A stretch of 64,000 nt of DNA from Cladocopium goreaui (GCA_947184155.2 CAMXCT020001724.1:613217-677216), one strand, 5' to 3'; positions 33,094-46,231 are shown, numbered from the stretch's first letter. The notes: generated by a model from the sequence alone, not told the origin. Numbers and translations: made by a program.

Positions 33094-33981
33094 CTGAAAC
33101 CTTTGGATTTACTTTTCAGCAACAAACACCAGCAGCATCATCAACTTGGCTATCCCTAAATTAATTCACCAAGTGCTGCCACAACCGGGCCAAGGTCCCA
33201 ACTTTGATCCTCAGGGACCTCTTGCCCACGGAGAAGCAGCTCAGTTCGTCGCTCTTGCTGTGCCTGAGGAACTTGGCAGCGAAATATTTGAGTCAATTCG
33301 GAGATTGACCCCCAAACGCTCCAAAAAAACGACATGGACATGTGTTAATTGGGAAAACACAACATGATGTTCTCAACCATAGGATTTCGGGATATTTTGG
33401 GCTCTACCCTACTTTTCCAACCAAACTCATCATATAAATATTTGATCCGGGAGATCCTCCTGGCAAATGATTCCAGCAATCACCAACCACAAAACTACAC
33501 ATAGATCATGATAGATCCCAGGAATCATAATGATTCACTAAGCTGCAAATAACTGACATTTTCAACCACTTGGGGATGATTTTAGCCTTAATAATTAACC
33601 ATCATCTTTGGTGAGGTCACAGGGAACCTCCCAGGTCACAAAAGTGTCTGACAAATTCCATGGATTCCATGATGACATCGACTGAGCATTTTCCCTGCGG
33701 TGAACGTTTGCGCAATGGAACATCACCACATAAACATCAAACTACGATAGTCATCTGTACAACTGAGCATTGTCCACTGCAATCCAATATTGCTGGAGGG
33801 TACTCCAAACGTTACATTGACCTGGCAAATAGTCGGGAATGGCTTCAAGAAAATCCCAACAACAAAAAGTTGATTCATATTGATTCATTATCATTAATGT
33901 TAATTAATGTTGATTAATGATGACTAATGCCATCATTTTCTCTACACATTGAGGCCATTTTTTGGCAACGACCCCGCGCAC

Positions 33982-34064
33982 CTGACGTCGTTGCGCCCGC
34001 TCCGCCCGCTGCAACTTGGGGATGTAAAGGCGCAGCTTCTGGCAAAGCCCATCGGAATCCACGG
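33982..34064 (-). CDS. Candidate exon, basic helical segment
   Basis: An 83-bp minus-strand exon, AAG acceptor, consensus GT donor (GTCAG|GTGCGC). It encodes VDSDGLCQKLRLYIPKLQRA then ERAQRRQ. GC-rich in contrast to its flanks. Function unknown. Confidence 0.5.
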
Positions 34065-34996
34065 CTTGATATTCCAGAAATAGCTGGGATTTATGGATGA
34101 TTCATGGATGTTTCACCAAAAAGTATGGAAAAAACATATGTTTGCCAGTAAACTCTTGTAAGCATAGGTGACTGGACAAAAAAACACAGATACTTGCAGC
34201 AAACATAGGTAAATTCAGCAAATGGCACGTCAATGTGCCGAGCCCGGCATGTTCCTGTTTTCATGGTGATTTACCTTTCATCCCTTCTATCTTTGTCTCG
34301 AGGAGTCCTCGGGACATTATTATGCTACCAACTTACATGTCGATGAAAGAAAAGCTGGACACCCGGGAATCATGGTATGAGCTTTAGTAACACCTGAACT
34401 AGTCTTTCAGGCGCCCCTGTATGGTTGTTTGGCCATCTTTCTATGACTCATCAACCAAACACCCTCGCAGCCTGCGTGGGGTAGCCAGTGAACAGGGCCA
34501 AGGCCTCACTATCCCGGATCGCTGATTCCGTCGGTTGGGGCACGGATGAATCAATAGAATTGCCTAAGATTGGTGTTACATGGTGAATTTTGATTTTGGA
34601 TCTTTCTTATGGCGAATTTCCTTGGGTCTCGTCTCCATTTTCTAGTGTCCCACATGGATTACCAGCAGCTGCTGTAAGTACTCATGCCACTCTATTAATT
34701 CTGTGTACCATGTTATGCATCACATCAACATGAGTCTATGGCAAACACCCAGTAATGGGACCCCTCCATACACCCAGTCTGGTCGCTTCGCCGTCTGGTC
34801 GCCTCTGCAAAAGTGCCACCCTTTAAAGCTCCATAACAACCTGAGATGCACAGGTGACAGCAAGTGACATCACAGTGCGGTAGGTGAAATGATCCGAAGC
34901 TGTTTTGGATATAGAAGCTTGGACCTATATGCTGAATGGAACTATATGCAAGGATAAAACAGGTGTTTTTCGGAAAATCTGTTGAAACACGTCGAA
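34065..34996. other. No gene called
   Basis: AT-rich with a few GC islands lacking paired splice sites. Confidence 0.4.
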
Positions 34997-35044
34997 GCCA
35001 TGTGGGCTGTGTGAACTCTTCATTTCAGGGCGACCAAGATCTGC
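34997..35044 (-). CDS. Candidate short exon
   Basis: Minus strand, CAG acceptor (35045-35047, after TGGTCTTT). It encodes ADLGRPEMKSSHSPHG. A GA or GT donor lies near 34997-35000. Confidence 0.33.
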
Positions 35045-37765
35045 CTGAAAGACCACTCAAGTCCTGCTGCTTGCCACCTGTCCTCTGACTCATATATGGC
35101 AAGATCAGGCAAAATGCACATATCCCAGTAGTTTTTATATATATATATACACATTTCATGGACACTTTTTAAAAGCATATTCTCCATGTCAGTGCCGCTT
35201 AACATATCTAAGAATCCTCACTAGGCTGTCTTTACAAACAAGCAATGGCAGAAAATTTACTCAAAGCACCAACCACATGTTTGATTTATACAATGGAATG
35301 AGGTAAACCCAACAATAAACTGACCCTGTAACCAAGTATTTGGGTGTCTTCCTACATCATCCGAAGTAAGGTATACCCCAATCAACACCCATTGGGACTT
35401 TTGCCATATTCTCCATATCAATGGGAATTCCAGGATCCTAAAATGGAGGTACTGTACCATATAAGGCCATATGCCATATTTTGTAGGGATATTCCCTTAC
35501 ATAGGCCTTATACAGGCCTTATATATGTTAGGTACCTCTAATTTAGGTTCCTGAAATGGCCATTCTCCATATTGAATTGCTACGTCTACGACTAGCTACT
35601 TTTTGGGTGTCCAGATTTCATCAAAAAAACATCATCCACTTGCGACTGGCTGCACCTGAAATCACCGATCAGCAGACAACCCAACTGAACATGGCTTTGG
35701 AATATGATGGTGATATCAGCTCTGGTTTATTTTGCTTCAAGCAGATTGAATCCAATGGATTTTACAGGTGCAAGGGGTTCCATATGGTGCTCCCAAAAGT
35801 CAAATGTTTATAGAAATTGTAGTTGAATTGTTGAACAAAAATCTGGCTGATTCTCCATACAGGGATGTCATACTGAAATCCGGAAGAAAAATCAGCTGTG
35901 TCCAATTCAGCATCAACCAACAAAGCAGAAGTTGCCATTAGTTAAGGTTTCCATCAAAATTAATAGATTTCGCGCTCTTTGTAGCATAAGATAACCTTAG
36001 ATATACTGCAAAAAAACTAGTTGGTTAATTAGATTCCCAAGATATCATTATATAATTCCTCGTCCCTCATGAATTAATATCTGAATGTCTCCATTCACCA
36101 AACAAAAACAACCTACTCACCCTGCATAATACGCCCTAACAACCCAGCTCCGAATCCCTGTGGCTCTGACCAAAAAGCTTGGCAGCTGCCTGGCATAACT
36201 ATAACTATGGTAATGTTCTGATGATAATAGATGATTACCATAATAGATGCTAGTCATCATAACTATGGTAATTCTTACTCAGCGGGTGTCCCTGCCAAAA
36301 AAAAATATTGTCTGGGTTCGCACGCCAATTTGGGCTATAGAAGAGGGGACAGTTTCGCGCGCGCGCGAACCCAACGACAAAAAAAGTTTAAAGTGTAGTC
36401 ACTTGCTGAGTTAGAATTAATAGATGGCCCATATAAATTTAGTTCGATGATTTATCTGTTGACTACCAGAGAGTAAGGTCCATTGATAAGTAATAGAAAA
36501 TTGCATCCATAAGATTCCAGCAGTCTGTCAAATTCAGAAAGAATGATCAAATGACCCTGCATTTCAGGAGGTTTAATCACAAATTGATACACGATTACTG
36601 GTGCTAAACGTAGGGAATTTTCGGGAATGATCCACAATAACCAGTAATAATCATCCCAGCAAGCCCCATTCCCCCATTCCCATCAGTGCCCTACGTTTAG
36701 CACCAGTAAGATTATCAATATGTCAAAAAAATGATGCAAACCCATGCAGTCCATGAGGATCAAACTGGGATGTGACCAATGCTGCTAGGGTGCCGCTGAA
36801 GGTTCAATCCGGGCATATTTCTGATGGTCACAACCAGGTGTCAACTGAAGGCGAAACCATGTGAACATCATCTATGGAACCACCAAACAGTGATTGATTC
36901 GTCGCTGTGACTGTTTCCTTGAAACCTGATAGGGTTTTTATCTATTTTTTTGAGCCGTTGCATGCAACATCATATACTTATTTTATTATTAGATGCAGCT
37001 TTCTCATGGCCAGTTTATACATCGGACTTCCCTGTTCATGAATCATGACTATGATGATCCGCAACATCTGAAGGGTCGTAGAAACCCCTACAGTCAGCAA
37101 CTCATCCAAAGTTTCGTGTGTCGTTGAAATGCATTCCTTGATAGTGCTTGAAAATGAATGTTTGCCTTAGACCTAAGATCCAAGAACATTTCTACACATT
37201 GTTTTTAGATGTATTCTTGGATCCCTAAGACCTTGTTATTTCTTAAATCGCATGGTTTCTGATCTTTTCGATGGGACACTGGGAGCCTTCTCCACCAAAG
37301 GAGGCCAGAGCTGTCGCCGAGCACCCTGCGTGGAACGAGTTTCGATGTGGGGATGAGGGGATATTCACCCATGTAATAATGGGTACACCATGGTACACCC
37401 ATGGCATCATATAATGAATAATCTCAAAAAATGATATGTCTACAGACATATATATATATATAATAGAGGTATCTGGGTTTATCTGAAAAATGGTATATAA
37501 CACTCGAAAATTCCATGGTTGATCTATGTAAAGATATGTTTTAACAATGTCATTTCAAGGGTGTGCACAATTTTTAAAGCACACCCTATATATTGACCAA
37601 CCATTAATGGATCTATACAAATAGGGTTTCTGAACAGGATCTCCCAAACCAATGGTTTTCCTATACATGAAAAACAGCGGATTTGGATGTTGTTGGGTTC
37701 CCCACTTTTGAAAAACAAACATGCACATAATTACTTCCGCAAGACACGCGACAACGCATACATAC
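35045..37765. other. Long AT-rich stretch, no gene called
   Basis: No exon could be supported. Notable only: a (GC)n-like run GCGCGCGCG at 36356-36367, and the word CCCTACGTTTAGCACCAGTAA at 36690 with its inverse at 36597-36613, forming a small inverted repeat. Confidence 0.35.
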
Positions 37766-37990
37766 ATACATTACATTACATTACATTGCATTACATTACA
37801 TTACATTACATACATATACTATATATAATATATATAATATATATATAATATATATAATATATATAATATATATAATATATATATATATAATATATCTATA
37901 TAATATATATCTATATAATATATATATTTAATATATTATATATATTATATATATATTATATAGATATATATTATATAATATATATATGAT
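37766..37990. repeat. ATTAC pentamer repeat and palindromic TA block
   Basis: About nine ATTAC units (37768-37810) are followed by roughly 180 bp of ATATAAT words that read as a reverse-complement palindrome around 37940, so it can form a long AT cruciform. Confidence 0.9.
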
Positions 37991-38263
37991 CACTGTATAT
38001 ATGCATAGCCAAAATAAGTGTGTATGGGTATCAATTATCAATTTCTTAGATTTTGTGTCCGTCCTGCCCCCCCCGGGCACCTTCCATGAACAGTATCATG
38101 CACAAGCGAGGCATTGGCTAACACAAAAAGACACAAAATGTGTTGGTTGCAACATGAGGGGCCACTACCCTCTGTGAATTCCCATCGGTTTCCCTCTAGG
38201 TACAAAAACAAACCATCAATTTGGTGTTTTTTCTGCGGAACCAACCAACATTAAATGACATAC

Positions 38264-38406
38264 TTGCCCAAAAGCATCTGCTGCATCTGCCATGCATAAG
38301 AGCTTATTCTTTTCCCGTCGACTGCGGATGTCTTGCTCAATTCTCTCAGGAACTGCCAGTGGCTGACACCGTCCTGTGCCTGTACAAGGTTGCGACAGCA
38401 TAGCTC
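38264..38406 (-). CDS. Candidate exon, unknown protein
   Basis: A 143-bp minus-strand exon, CAG acceptor (38407-38409), GT donor (GGCAA|GTATG; a GC donor four bases earlier is also possible). It encodes ELCCRNLVQAQDGVSHWQFL, then RELSKTSAVDG and a helix WQMQQMLLGK. No family recognised. Confidence 0.5.
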
Positions 38407-39435
38407 CTGGACTGCGACCGTGTCGCATCCAGTGGCTACCAAAATTAGCCACCGCATTTACCGAGTCTTTGAGCTGTTCTCTAGACGTATCTTGCAAACA
38501 TATTTGGGGCTTGCCAAGCAAAGAGGCAACACGGTAACAAGAAAGAGCATCATGTAGAGGGATATCAGCGGTATATCTCCATCAAAAAGCATTTAATTCT
38601 ACCTCGGGCCAACCGGAAAATTGTGGTACTGATATCATGAAAGTGTTGGCAAAGGCCAAACACATGAATGATGATGATGCTTCATTATCACCAACAGTTT
38701 GGCAATCCCCTTCTGTTTTCCTCTTCCCTGTGGAATGCTCTCTGTTACACTGTTCGCAAGCAGAAAACGAGTTTGATCGCGGATACGGAAAAAGGCTCAG
38801 TTGTAGGGGCTAGATCCATTCCACTCAGGACCTTACTGTACTGACTGCATCATCTATCATCATCCCCTGCTCATGGCCAGTACATTGCATAGGACAGCTG
38901 CCACTGCGCCTGATCCAGCGGAACACCAGTGGCATGTTCCAATGTCGCTGTGGTCAGGCGATATGATTCCCAAGAGTAGTTGCTATCTGAAGGTGACGAT
39001 ATTCCAAGGAAAACTGGCATTCAACTATTCAACTTGCACCATCCAACTGTCCGGACGCCAATGCACTTCCTCACAATGACACTGAAACATCCCGTGCACC
39101 ATGGGAAAGATGGGCTTCAGCAGCGCAGGTAACCTGCGCCCAAACCAAAATCAAACCACATACTGAAGGAAGTGTCGAGAAACTGAAGAGTTTGGAGTTG
39201 AATCTGTCACCTTAAACTCATCAATACTGTACGGGGTCATGCATGATCGAAGCGGAACCAAATTGAAACCGTACCAAACAAAATGTTCTACGAATCAACG
39301 GCCGCTATCTCCTAGCTAAAGCCTAAAATCTTCGACTAGACACTTCGGCACCCATATCATCAGCAACAATTTGTATGCGCGTTGCCTACAAGACCCTTCT
39401 TCTCAAGTATACCGACATACGTTTGAAACGTCAGC

Positions 39436-39566
39436 GTAGCCAGTGACAAATGCCATGGCCAAGACACGCCGACTCGACTGCAGAAAGCGCCAGGGATGCA
39501 TCGCCAGCTCTGGTCTTGCTGGCGGAGGACTCCGCAACACCTGGACGGAAGAACTGCAGCGGTTCT
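39436..39566 (-). CDS. Weak candidate exon, frame uncertain
   Basis: A GC-rich minus-strand island after a CAG acceptor (39567-39569). Two frames remain open: FRPGVAESSASKTRAG and RPELAMHPWRFLQSS. Donor not fixed. Confidence 0.28.
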
Positions 39567-39919
39567 CTGTATGCCATGGGATAGGATGGCATCGGGATGT
39601 GCTCCAAACCATCAAATCGGAAAGTTAATTTACTGCTCCACTTGTAAAGTTTGGATAAGCACATATTAGATGTGTGTTTTACATCTATCTGCATATGATT
39701 ATACATATATATATATATAAGACATGGGCAAACATGGTCTGCATGGTGCAAGACTAAACATTGCTAAAACCAGTGGACATAGCAGTCCCCAGGGCCTAAA
39801 ATGTTGAATTCATCCTGATACATATGTACACTGTATATGTATATATCTATCTAATATCTATCTGATTGATATAATATATACAGTCATGTCGTTGGGAAAC
39901 TTTGTTCTAATCTCCAATT

Positions 39920-40009
39920 CCCATATGCTCCATGTATGGAATATTTACCAACATTTGCCCTAAACATCACCCAAATGTAAGTAAATATACCATACGTGGA
40001 GCATATGGG
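39920..40009. repeat. Foldback element, family C (copy 2)
   Basis: A 90-bp palindrome CCCATATGCTCCATGTATGG ... CCATACGTGGAGCATATGGG, in the opposite orientation to the copy at 14796. ATT flanks both sides. Confidence 0.85.
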
Positions 40010-40075
40010 ATTTGCTGATTTTGTTTCGGGAATGTGGCTCCCCCCATTCACCGCTGCCACCGGCAAGCCCAGCGC

Positions 40076-40126
40076 CTGCAGGAACCTCTGGTGGCTTCAG
40101 CGGCCGGTGCACTGCCTCGAGCTGCG
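40076..40126 (-). CDS. Candidate short exon
   Basis: 51 bp on the minus strand, TAG acceptor, GC donor (GCAG|GCGCTGG). It reads QLEAVHRPLKPPEVPA. Confidence 0.3.
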
Positions 40127-40188
40127 CTAAGCAGATGCCAAACGGGAAGCAACAAACAGATACCCTGCGATTTATCCCTACAAGTATA

Positions 40189-40288
40189 CTGGTTGGTGGT
40201 TTGAACCATCTTGAAAAATATAAAAGTCAATGGGAAGGATTACCCAATATATAATGGAAAATAAAAACTGTTCCAAACCACCAACCAG
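40189..40288. repeat. Foldback element, family B (copy 4)
   Basis: 100 bp, CTGGTTGGTGGTTTGAACC ... AAACCACCAACCAG, flanked by TATA on both sides. The interior matches the copy at 344 (gtcaatgggaaggatta). Confidence 0.85.
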
Positions 40289-40755
40289 TATAATTTGTTG
40301 ATAGTAGCCCCTGCATCTCCACAGCTTCAAGAGAGCTCAACATGAGGAAATCCTTCATTTGTATTGCGGAAGTTTCTGAAAGTCATCTATAGTAGTAAAT
40401 GGCTATGATGCGCATGTAGGGTTGTCTCAAAATGGAAATTTACCTCGATTGTCTCGGAAATTCATGGCCACCAAGCAATGGGAGAATTTTCTCGATCACG
40501 AGGTTTTGGGTTTTGGGGTACCCTACATTCAGACAACCTACTTGGAACTTGGAGGATCACTCCAGTTGATAAGCGGTTCATCACTGAGGGCTAGTACGTC
40601 CACAAAGCGGGTTATAATGGGTTATATATCCCATTTATAGATATTTATAGTTGGCCAGGACCATAATCAATTTCCTATGTTTGATCAACGCAGTGCACAT
40701 TTCAAGAGATTTTCTAATCGTTTCCTACATCTAGCCATCTTTGATTACCATAGAG

Positions 40756-40860
40756 TACCCTCTGGTAAACCAACGTAACTATGGAAAATCACCATTTTCA
40801 AATGGGTAAATCCGCTATAAATGGTCATGTTCAATAGCTATGTTAAATTACCATAGAGTA
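40756..40860. repeat. Foldback element, family A
   Basis: 105 bp, TACCCTCTGGTAAACCAACG ... TTAAATTACCATAGAGTA. The word ATTACCATAGAGTA also precedes it at 40745, so two ends are adjacent, as from a nested or tandem insertion. Confidence 0.75.
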
Positions 40861-41482
40861 ACCCCCACTAACCCACCCACTCCCAGATACCAATGGTGCC
40901 TTGGCTTTGCACCCGTCGCACATGTCATAGTCACATGCACCTTGGGGCTCCAATCCGGCCGCCAAAATGTTTCATTTTGGAGATCAACAATGTCATTTGG
41001 ATCAGTGTGCTAGTACTATCTAATCATTAGATGCATTTTGGGTACCAAACACTTAGATGAAATCAATGTAAATCAATCATCTAGTACTTTTTTGGGTGGA
41101 ACTTGAATGAACTTAATATAAACCAACATCTTAGGTACATTGTTAGGTACATTTCAGTAATTTTGGCATTCTTGGGATCTGAATTGAGGTCTTAAAAACG
41201 TCGCTGTCCACTGTCCATCCACTGGGATCCAGGACCGCACCCCCAAAGATGCTCGCCTGTTTTCACCTGGTGCTGTCGCCGAGTCTTTGGCGAGTGGATG
41301 AGTGTGATCTACTTATCGGACGTACAAAATTTATGGAATTATAACACCTGCCATTTCATGACATAAAATAATGTAGGGGATTTTGCAATTGCGAGGAAAA
41401 CACCGTTTTTCAAAACATTCACCCCAATAACAAACCAATTGTTCCTTCAATTTCCCCTCCGAAAGAAGCAGCCAGACCCAGC
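40861..41482. other. No gene called
   Basis: Intron-like sequence with no supported exon. Confidence 0.4.
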
Positions 41483-41548
41483 CTGGCGGTTGCACACGTC
41501 ACAAACGTAATGCGCATGTGGCGTCGCGTAGCGCCGCAGAACATGATC
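41483..41548 (-). CDS. Candidate zinc-binding exon
   Basis: A 66-bp phase-neutral minus-strand exon, CAG acceptor (41549-41551), GC donor (CGCCAG|GCTGGG). It encodes HVLRRYATPHAHYVCDVCN, resembling the H.L......Y.CD.C half of C1/ZZ-like zinc fingers common in alveolate proteins. The other half would be on neighbouring exons, which I did not identify. Confidence 0.4.
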
Positions 41549-41674
41549 CTGACACGCGACAGGCACGGTGGAGCATTGGAAGCGAGATGAAGACAGGACA
41601 CACCCATAAATGGTGTTATTTTAAAGAGATATAAATATGAAGATCATGAGATAATGGGATACGAATAGATATGA

Positions 41675-41870
41675 TATGTATATATATATATATATACTTA
41701 TCTATATATATATAAATATATCGTGATATATATATATATATAGTGATATATATATATAGTGATATATATATAGTGATATATATATAGTGATATATATATA
41801 TATAGTGATATATATATATATATATATAGTGATATATACATATACTGATATATATATATATATCATCAAC
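41675..41870. repeat. TA microsatellite with AGTGATA interruptions
   Basis: (TA)n blocks of 10-24 bp separated by GTGA at irregular spacing, at least eight blocks. Confidence 0.9.
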
Positions 41871-41910
41871 TGATAAATGTGGGTGTGTCGGAACATGGGG
41901 GAATCCATAC

Positions 41911-42026
41911 CGGAGCCATCGCCTTGGGACATCTGAGCTGTGCTCGGCCCGTCGTGGTGTTCCCCGAAGCCCCGTGCTGACGAAGGTGCCTCCACGGACC
42001 CGCCAGGGTGATGCCCCGTAGCCAAG
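41911..42026 (-). CDS. Candidate exon, Arg/Gly-rich
   Basis: 116 bp on the minus strand, CAG acceptor (42027-42029), GT donor (CTCCG|GTATGG). Phase 0 start compatible with the exon at 42971. It encodes [20 protein letters not shown] then [12 protein letters not shown]. Flanked on both sides by TA microsatellites. Confidence 0.4.
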
Positions 42027-42589
42027 CTGGTTTATAAGTCCAATCATGAGGATTTTTGATACATATATCGTATATATCGTATATAATAATATGTATATAT
42101 ATATATATATATGGTATATCTATATATATATAAATATCATAAATCATATATCATATATCATATAATATATATAATAGTTACAGTAATGGGTGTTAAAACC
42201 AACATATACCTTGAAGGGCACCACCTTGTAAATATCATGGATGGTCTAAATGTAAAAAGAAATTCGAAAAAACACCCAAATATCTAAAAAACATAGACTT
42301 TTGACTGCCTGTCGAAAATGATAGTCATCAAGTTATGACAGCTTATAAGCAGTTACTCGGTGCAACACTTCCTCAGAACCCATCCAGTTTGCTCAGATTG
42401 ATAGCTGGCTCATGAGCCCTTATTAGTGCCTGCTGGTGGTTAATAGGCCCTTCATAAACCCAAACATGATTGGGGAGGTTACCTGTGGTTCTGCTATTGA
42501 ACCCTATAGCCTATATCCAGCATTGGCAATTGAATGCAGGTGATATTCCCGTAAATAGTCCCATGATATCCCCATTGTTATACATGTGT

Positions 42590-42860
42590 ATGTTACAAAT
42601 ACACACAATTACATAATTATATCTCTCTCTCACATATATATATATGTAATTATATATATAATTATATATCATATATCAAAATCATATATCATACAGAATC
42701 ACATATATATATATATATATATATCCATACATATCATGTATATATATAGGTAATATATATATATGTATATATATGATATATATATATGTATATGATAAAT
42801 ATATTAATATATATATATATATATCCATACATGTCATTTATATATATATATATTATAATC
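42590..42860. repeat. TA microsatellite block
   Basis: Several (TA)n tracts with CATAC and CATAT interruptions. A further block lies at 42065-42180. Confidence 0.9.
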
Positions 42861-42970
42861 ATATATAATTCAATTATAATTCCCTTATTTAGGGTTTGTT
42901 AGGCTCCACTGAAATTGCAATAAAAAATAAAAAAATATCACCACAACCCGTGAGATGAGCTCTGAGTCAC

Positions 42971-43030
42971 CGCCAAATCAGGCCCCAGAAAAGCGATGCG
43001 TCTCCACGTCCACCAGATCTGTTCCAGGAC
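42971..43030 (-). CDS. Candidate 60-bp exon
   Basis: Phase-neutral minus-strand exon, CAG acceptor (43031-43033, good pyrimidine tract), GT donor (TTGGCG|GTGACT). Twenty codons: VLEQIWWTWRRIAFLGPDLA. Compatible in phase with 43697-43785. Confidence 0.42.
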
Positions 43031-43696
43031 CTGCCAGGGAAAGGTTTGTTTTGTCGTGGAAAAAATGGCGAAATCGACTTTTTTTTTGCGGGGGGGGACA
43101 GAATTGGGGACGTATTCATGGAAACCGATGGGAAATCATTGGTGATTCAACTTGCAGAATTTCTTGGAACAACTTTGCCATGCAGAAGTAATTATGCTGA
43201 AGCAAAACATGTCCTGATTGGTGGTTTCAACGCATCCACCCAAACAACATCTCAACCCAGCTTTGCAACCCACCAGCAGTGGGTTCCAAGGTTTCAGGAA
43301 TGCTGTTGGGATTAGTCCTCTGGGACTATCCCAAGTATGGAGGGAAAACACGTAAAAGCATCATTGAAACCGTCCGTTGTACGTCCCTATGCCATAAATG
43401 TAATGCATCCTACTGTTGCTTCCCCAAATCCCCGTTGGAACCAAAACCACCAAAAAGTTCATCCAGTTGTGTGTCATTAACTTTCCAAATGGGTTTCTTT
43501 AAAAATGGGGTACACCTCAAAAATTGCAATTTTTGTTGGTAAATGAAATCTTCAAGTCCGGAGGTGTCCCAAATATTCAATCCAGATTGAAACCAAATCT
43601 TTCAGGATTTAATTTGGATTTCACTTTTCTATATTTTTCTCGCTTTTTTCGAGGGGGGTTGAGGGGTGCTAAAGACAGTCCCTGGGCCCCATCCAC

Positions 43697-43785
43697 CTGC
43701 TCTCGAAGCGCCATCCCAGGTGTGTGCCGCAGCGGCGGCAAATGGCCATGCGCCAAATCCAACCTGCGCAAATACGGCCCCATCC
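43697..43785 (-). CDS. Candidate exon
   Basis: 89 bp, minus strand, GAG acceptor, GT donor (GAGCAG|GTGGAT). Enters in phase 1 from 43948-44000 and encodes MGPYLRRLDLAHGHLPPLRH then TPGMALREQ. Two other frames are also open; phase continuity decides this one. Confidence 0.42.
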
Positions 43786-43947
43786 CTCCAAGAATAGTAT
43801 ATCACGCATGAACCCCCCCCAAAAAAAAACATATGAAATAAGGTATCAAAGAAAGAGACACCCAAATTATCCCAATTTTAAGCTGCAAAACATGGAAAAA
43901 CTAAGCCGTTCCCTCACCAAAGGCGCGCCGTGCGCCAACCGAGAGGC

Positions 43948-44000
43948 CTGGGAACCAAGTGGTTCCGTCGTCATACTCGCGCCCCTTCGGTGAGACAGCG
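43948..44000 (-). CDS. Candidate exon
   Basis: 53 bp, minus strand, CAG acceptor (44001-44003), GC donor (CCCAG|GCCTCT). It encodes AVSPKGREYDDGTTWFP. Confidence 0.42.
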
Positions 44001-44815
44001 CTGTGTTCTGGTTCTGCTTGGAGGATCATCCAACAACTGTAACTGCTGAGGAACTGGGGTGATCCAGTTATTAGGGGATACACCCACTTGGGGAACTTAC
44101 TAACCAGGTTTTCGAGCAGGTACCAAGCTTGATGATCCTCCAAGTGGGAGGTGTAGGGAATGCAAGACACCAGGATACAGCGCGACTTCATACCCGTTGT
44201 CATCGTTTGCCTAGTGGTTGCGAAAATGGCCAACCACTTGACTTCAATTGACCAAACATAACTGGGTTCAGACACGTGTGAAGAATTTACCTCTATTTGA
44301 CACGGGGATTTTTCCTATTTCAGGGAGCAGGCTGCCAACCCCAAAGATCTGGACATGGAACATCGCCAAACATGGCAGAAAATGGTCGGAAGAACATGTT
44401 CCATATCTTGGCATCCTCTTTTAATCAACCAACCAGCAGGAAAAACAAACACAAAACATGAAAAATCATGCCAGTCTTCCCGCACCCCCCACTCCAGCAG
44501 CTTCAGCACCTCGGCAACTGCCCCTCCCGCCCGAGAAAACTGGCCTCATCGCTGTGAAATCGGCGTTCAGGGAGTGGGTCGAATCTGCTGATCCTAAGGG
44601 AACTACTAGACCAGTGAGTTTGACCATCTAATCTCAAATTTCTGACTGGGCCTGAATTGGTGAGATGGCTTGATTCTCTTGACGGATTCACTCTCTTCGA
44701 TTTGAATCGCCCCAAGTTTCCCAAAATGGTCTATCTTTGAATTCATTCCCCCGCCCTCCAGGCCCCACAACCCCCGAGCACATGCAAGGCGCCAATGTCG
44801 AAAGTGCAGCCATAC

Positions 44816-44880
44816 CTTTGCACTCGACAAAGCGTCGAGGTACCCGGGCTTGATGCACAGCCGATTGACGATCATCCCAG
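44816..44880 (-). CDS. Candidate exon
   Basis: 65 bp, minus strand, CAG acceptor (44881-44883), consensus GT donor (CAAAG|GTATGG). It encodes GMIVNRLCIKPGYLDALSSA. It enters in phase 1, which matches the end phase of the exon at 46061-46231. Confidence 0.48.
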
Positions 44881-44920
44881 CTGGAACGACGAAAACCAAA
44901 ACAGCCAGAACTAACTTCTC

Positions 44921-44990
44921 TACCCTCTGGTAAACTAACATAACTATGGAAAATCACCATTTTTAATGGGTAAATCCACTAAATTTCTAA
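44921..44990 (+). repeat. Foldback element, family A (half copy)
   Basis: TACCCTCTGGTAAACTAACATAACTATGGAAAATCACCATTT followed by unrelated sequence; one arm only. Confidence 0.7.
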
Positions 44991-45671
44991 ATACATCCAA
45001 ACACAATGAAAAACCACGCAGCTGCCAGACCCCTTCCAGCAATTGCACCATGTTTTACCAAGCTTCGGGTTGGTGTGCGTGGAAGTGTCTCGCCAGTGCT
45101 TCTGCAATGCCACAGCGCTGTCGCAGCCTCATCAAACATGATGCCCATGCCATCCCGTGCCCCATGCAGCTATGACAATAGAAAAGCCGTCATGATTTCA
45201 CAGATTTGAAATTTTACTGCTGTGTAGCCGTGGACGTATTTTAGCATGTCATGAGAAAAATGCCACTATACCGTTATACCTATGGATCGGTCTGGACCAC
45301 TTGCGTTTTGGTATGGATCAAGGGTATGGACCACTTGTGGGTTTCAACCCGCACCCTTGATGTGGGTGAACTCAAGCGGGCAAATGTGGCAAGTATGCAT
45401 CCACTGGCCTATACATGGAATGCATGACATGAACTGGTCGAGATATTATATATATATGTGTGTGTGCGTGTGTGTCATCATATACAGACATATACATATA
45501 CAATTATTATATATACTTACATACATGTGTATGCTGATATATGTAAATGAAAATATATACGGATTATAGTTGCAAAATAATAAGTATGCACATACAATAC
45601 ATATACAATCATATGCATACAATATTGGCCAAAATATACGCCAGTTCCTATGCTGGCAACATCTTATTCAG

Positions 45672-45734
45672 GTCCGCTTGTCAAGGCCAGGGGGGCTGTG
45701 CAATCCAAGCTTCTCGAACACCTCGGCAGCCATG
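45672..45734 (-). CDS. Weak candidate exon
   Basis: Minus strand after a CAG acceptor. It reads AMAAEVFEKLGLHSPPGLDK before an in-frame stop; a GA donor is possible. Its phase relation to neighbours is unresolved. Confidence 0.28.
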
Positions 45735-46060
45735 GCTGAGAAGCCCATCCCGGAAACAGAATGGCGATGGAACCTTCCTAGCAATTGAAACGTTTTGGCT
45801 CCATTAATGGGAAAGTAAACTCAAAAGAGGTAAGGGAACCCAACAAAACCAAGAAGCATTGTCATAGCCCGTGGCATATGAATTCCTGCCCACCAAAAAA
45901 ACAACAAGTGTTTCTTGTGTCCTGGGTTGATATCATTCCCTTTCGTAGATAATCTTTTGTAGCACGATCCATCCACAGCTACAAAAGGCAATTCAAAAAA
46001 AAAGGATATAGTGAAATCAGAGAAAACAAATCTTTGAGTTTTGAAGTTATTCATAACTAC

Positions 46061-46231
46061 CCTCAGCCCCAAAACAGCCAGCTTCCGCTTTCTGGCGTCG
46101 CCAAGCATAGCCAAGCTGCACATATACCGTGCCTTCGTTCTCCACTATGCGCTTCAACCGCCCAGCACTTTTCGCGGTGAACACCTTCGTGGCAGTGGCA
46201 AACACGAAACGTGAAACTCCGTCCCCCATTT
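46061..46231 (-). CDS. Candidate exon of the host gene of the retroelement
   Basis: 171 bp, minus strand, AAG acceptor, GT donor (GAGG|GTAGTT). It encodes MGDGVSRFVFATATKVFTAK, then SAGRLKRIVENEGTVYVQLG and YAWRRQ. It enters in phase 1 from 47196-47255. Alternating hydrophobic and basic residues suggest a globular domain. No family recognised. Confidence 0.5.

Noticed and set aside
36500..36560. Possible calpain Cys motif (TDCWNL) on the minus strand
   Set aside because: It lacks the GDCW..A.L context, lies in AT-rich sequence and has no splice sites.
41419..41607. Alternative minus frame over the zinc-finger candidate (MFCGATRRHMRITF)
   Set aside because: It is phase-compatible with 41911-42026 but lacks any motif; the frame with H.L...Y.CDVC and clean CAG|G...CAG|GC sites was preferred. 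Not fully excluded.
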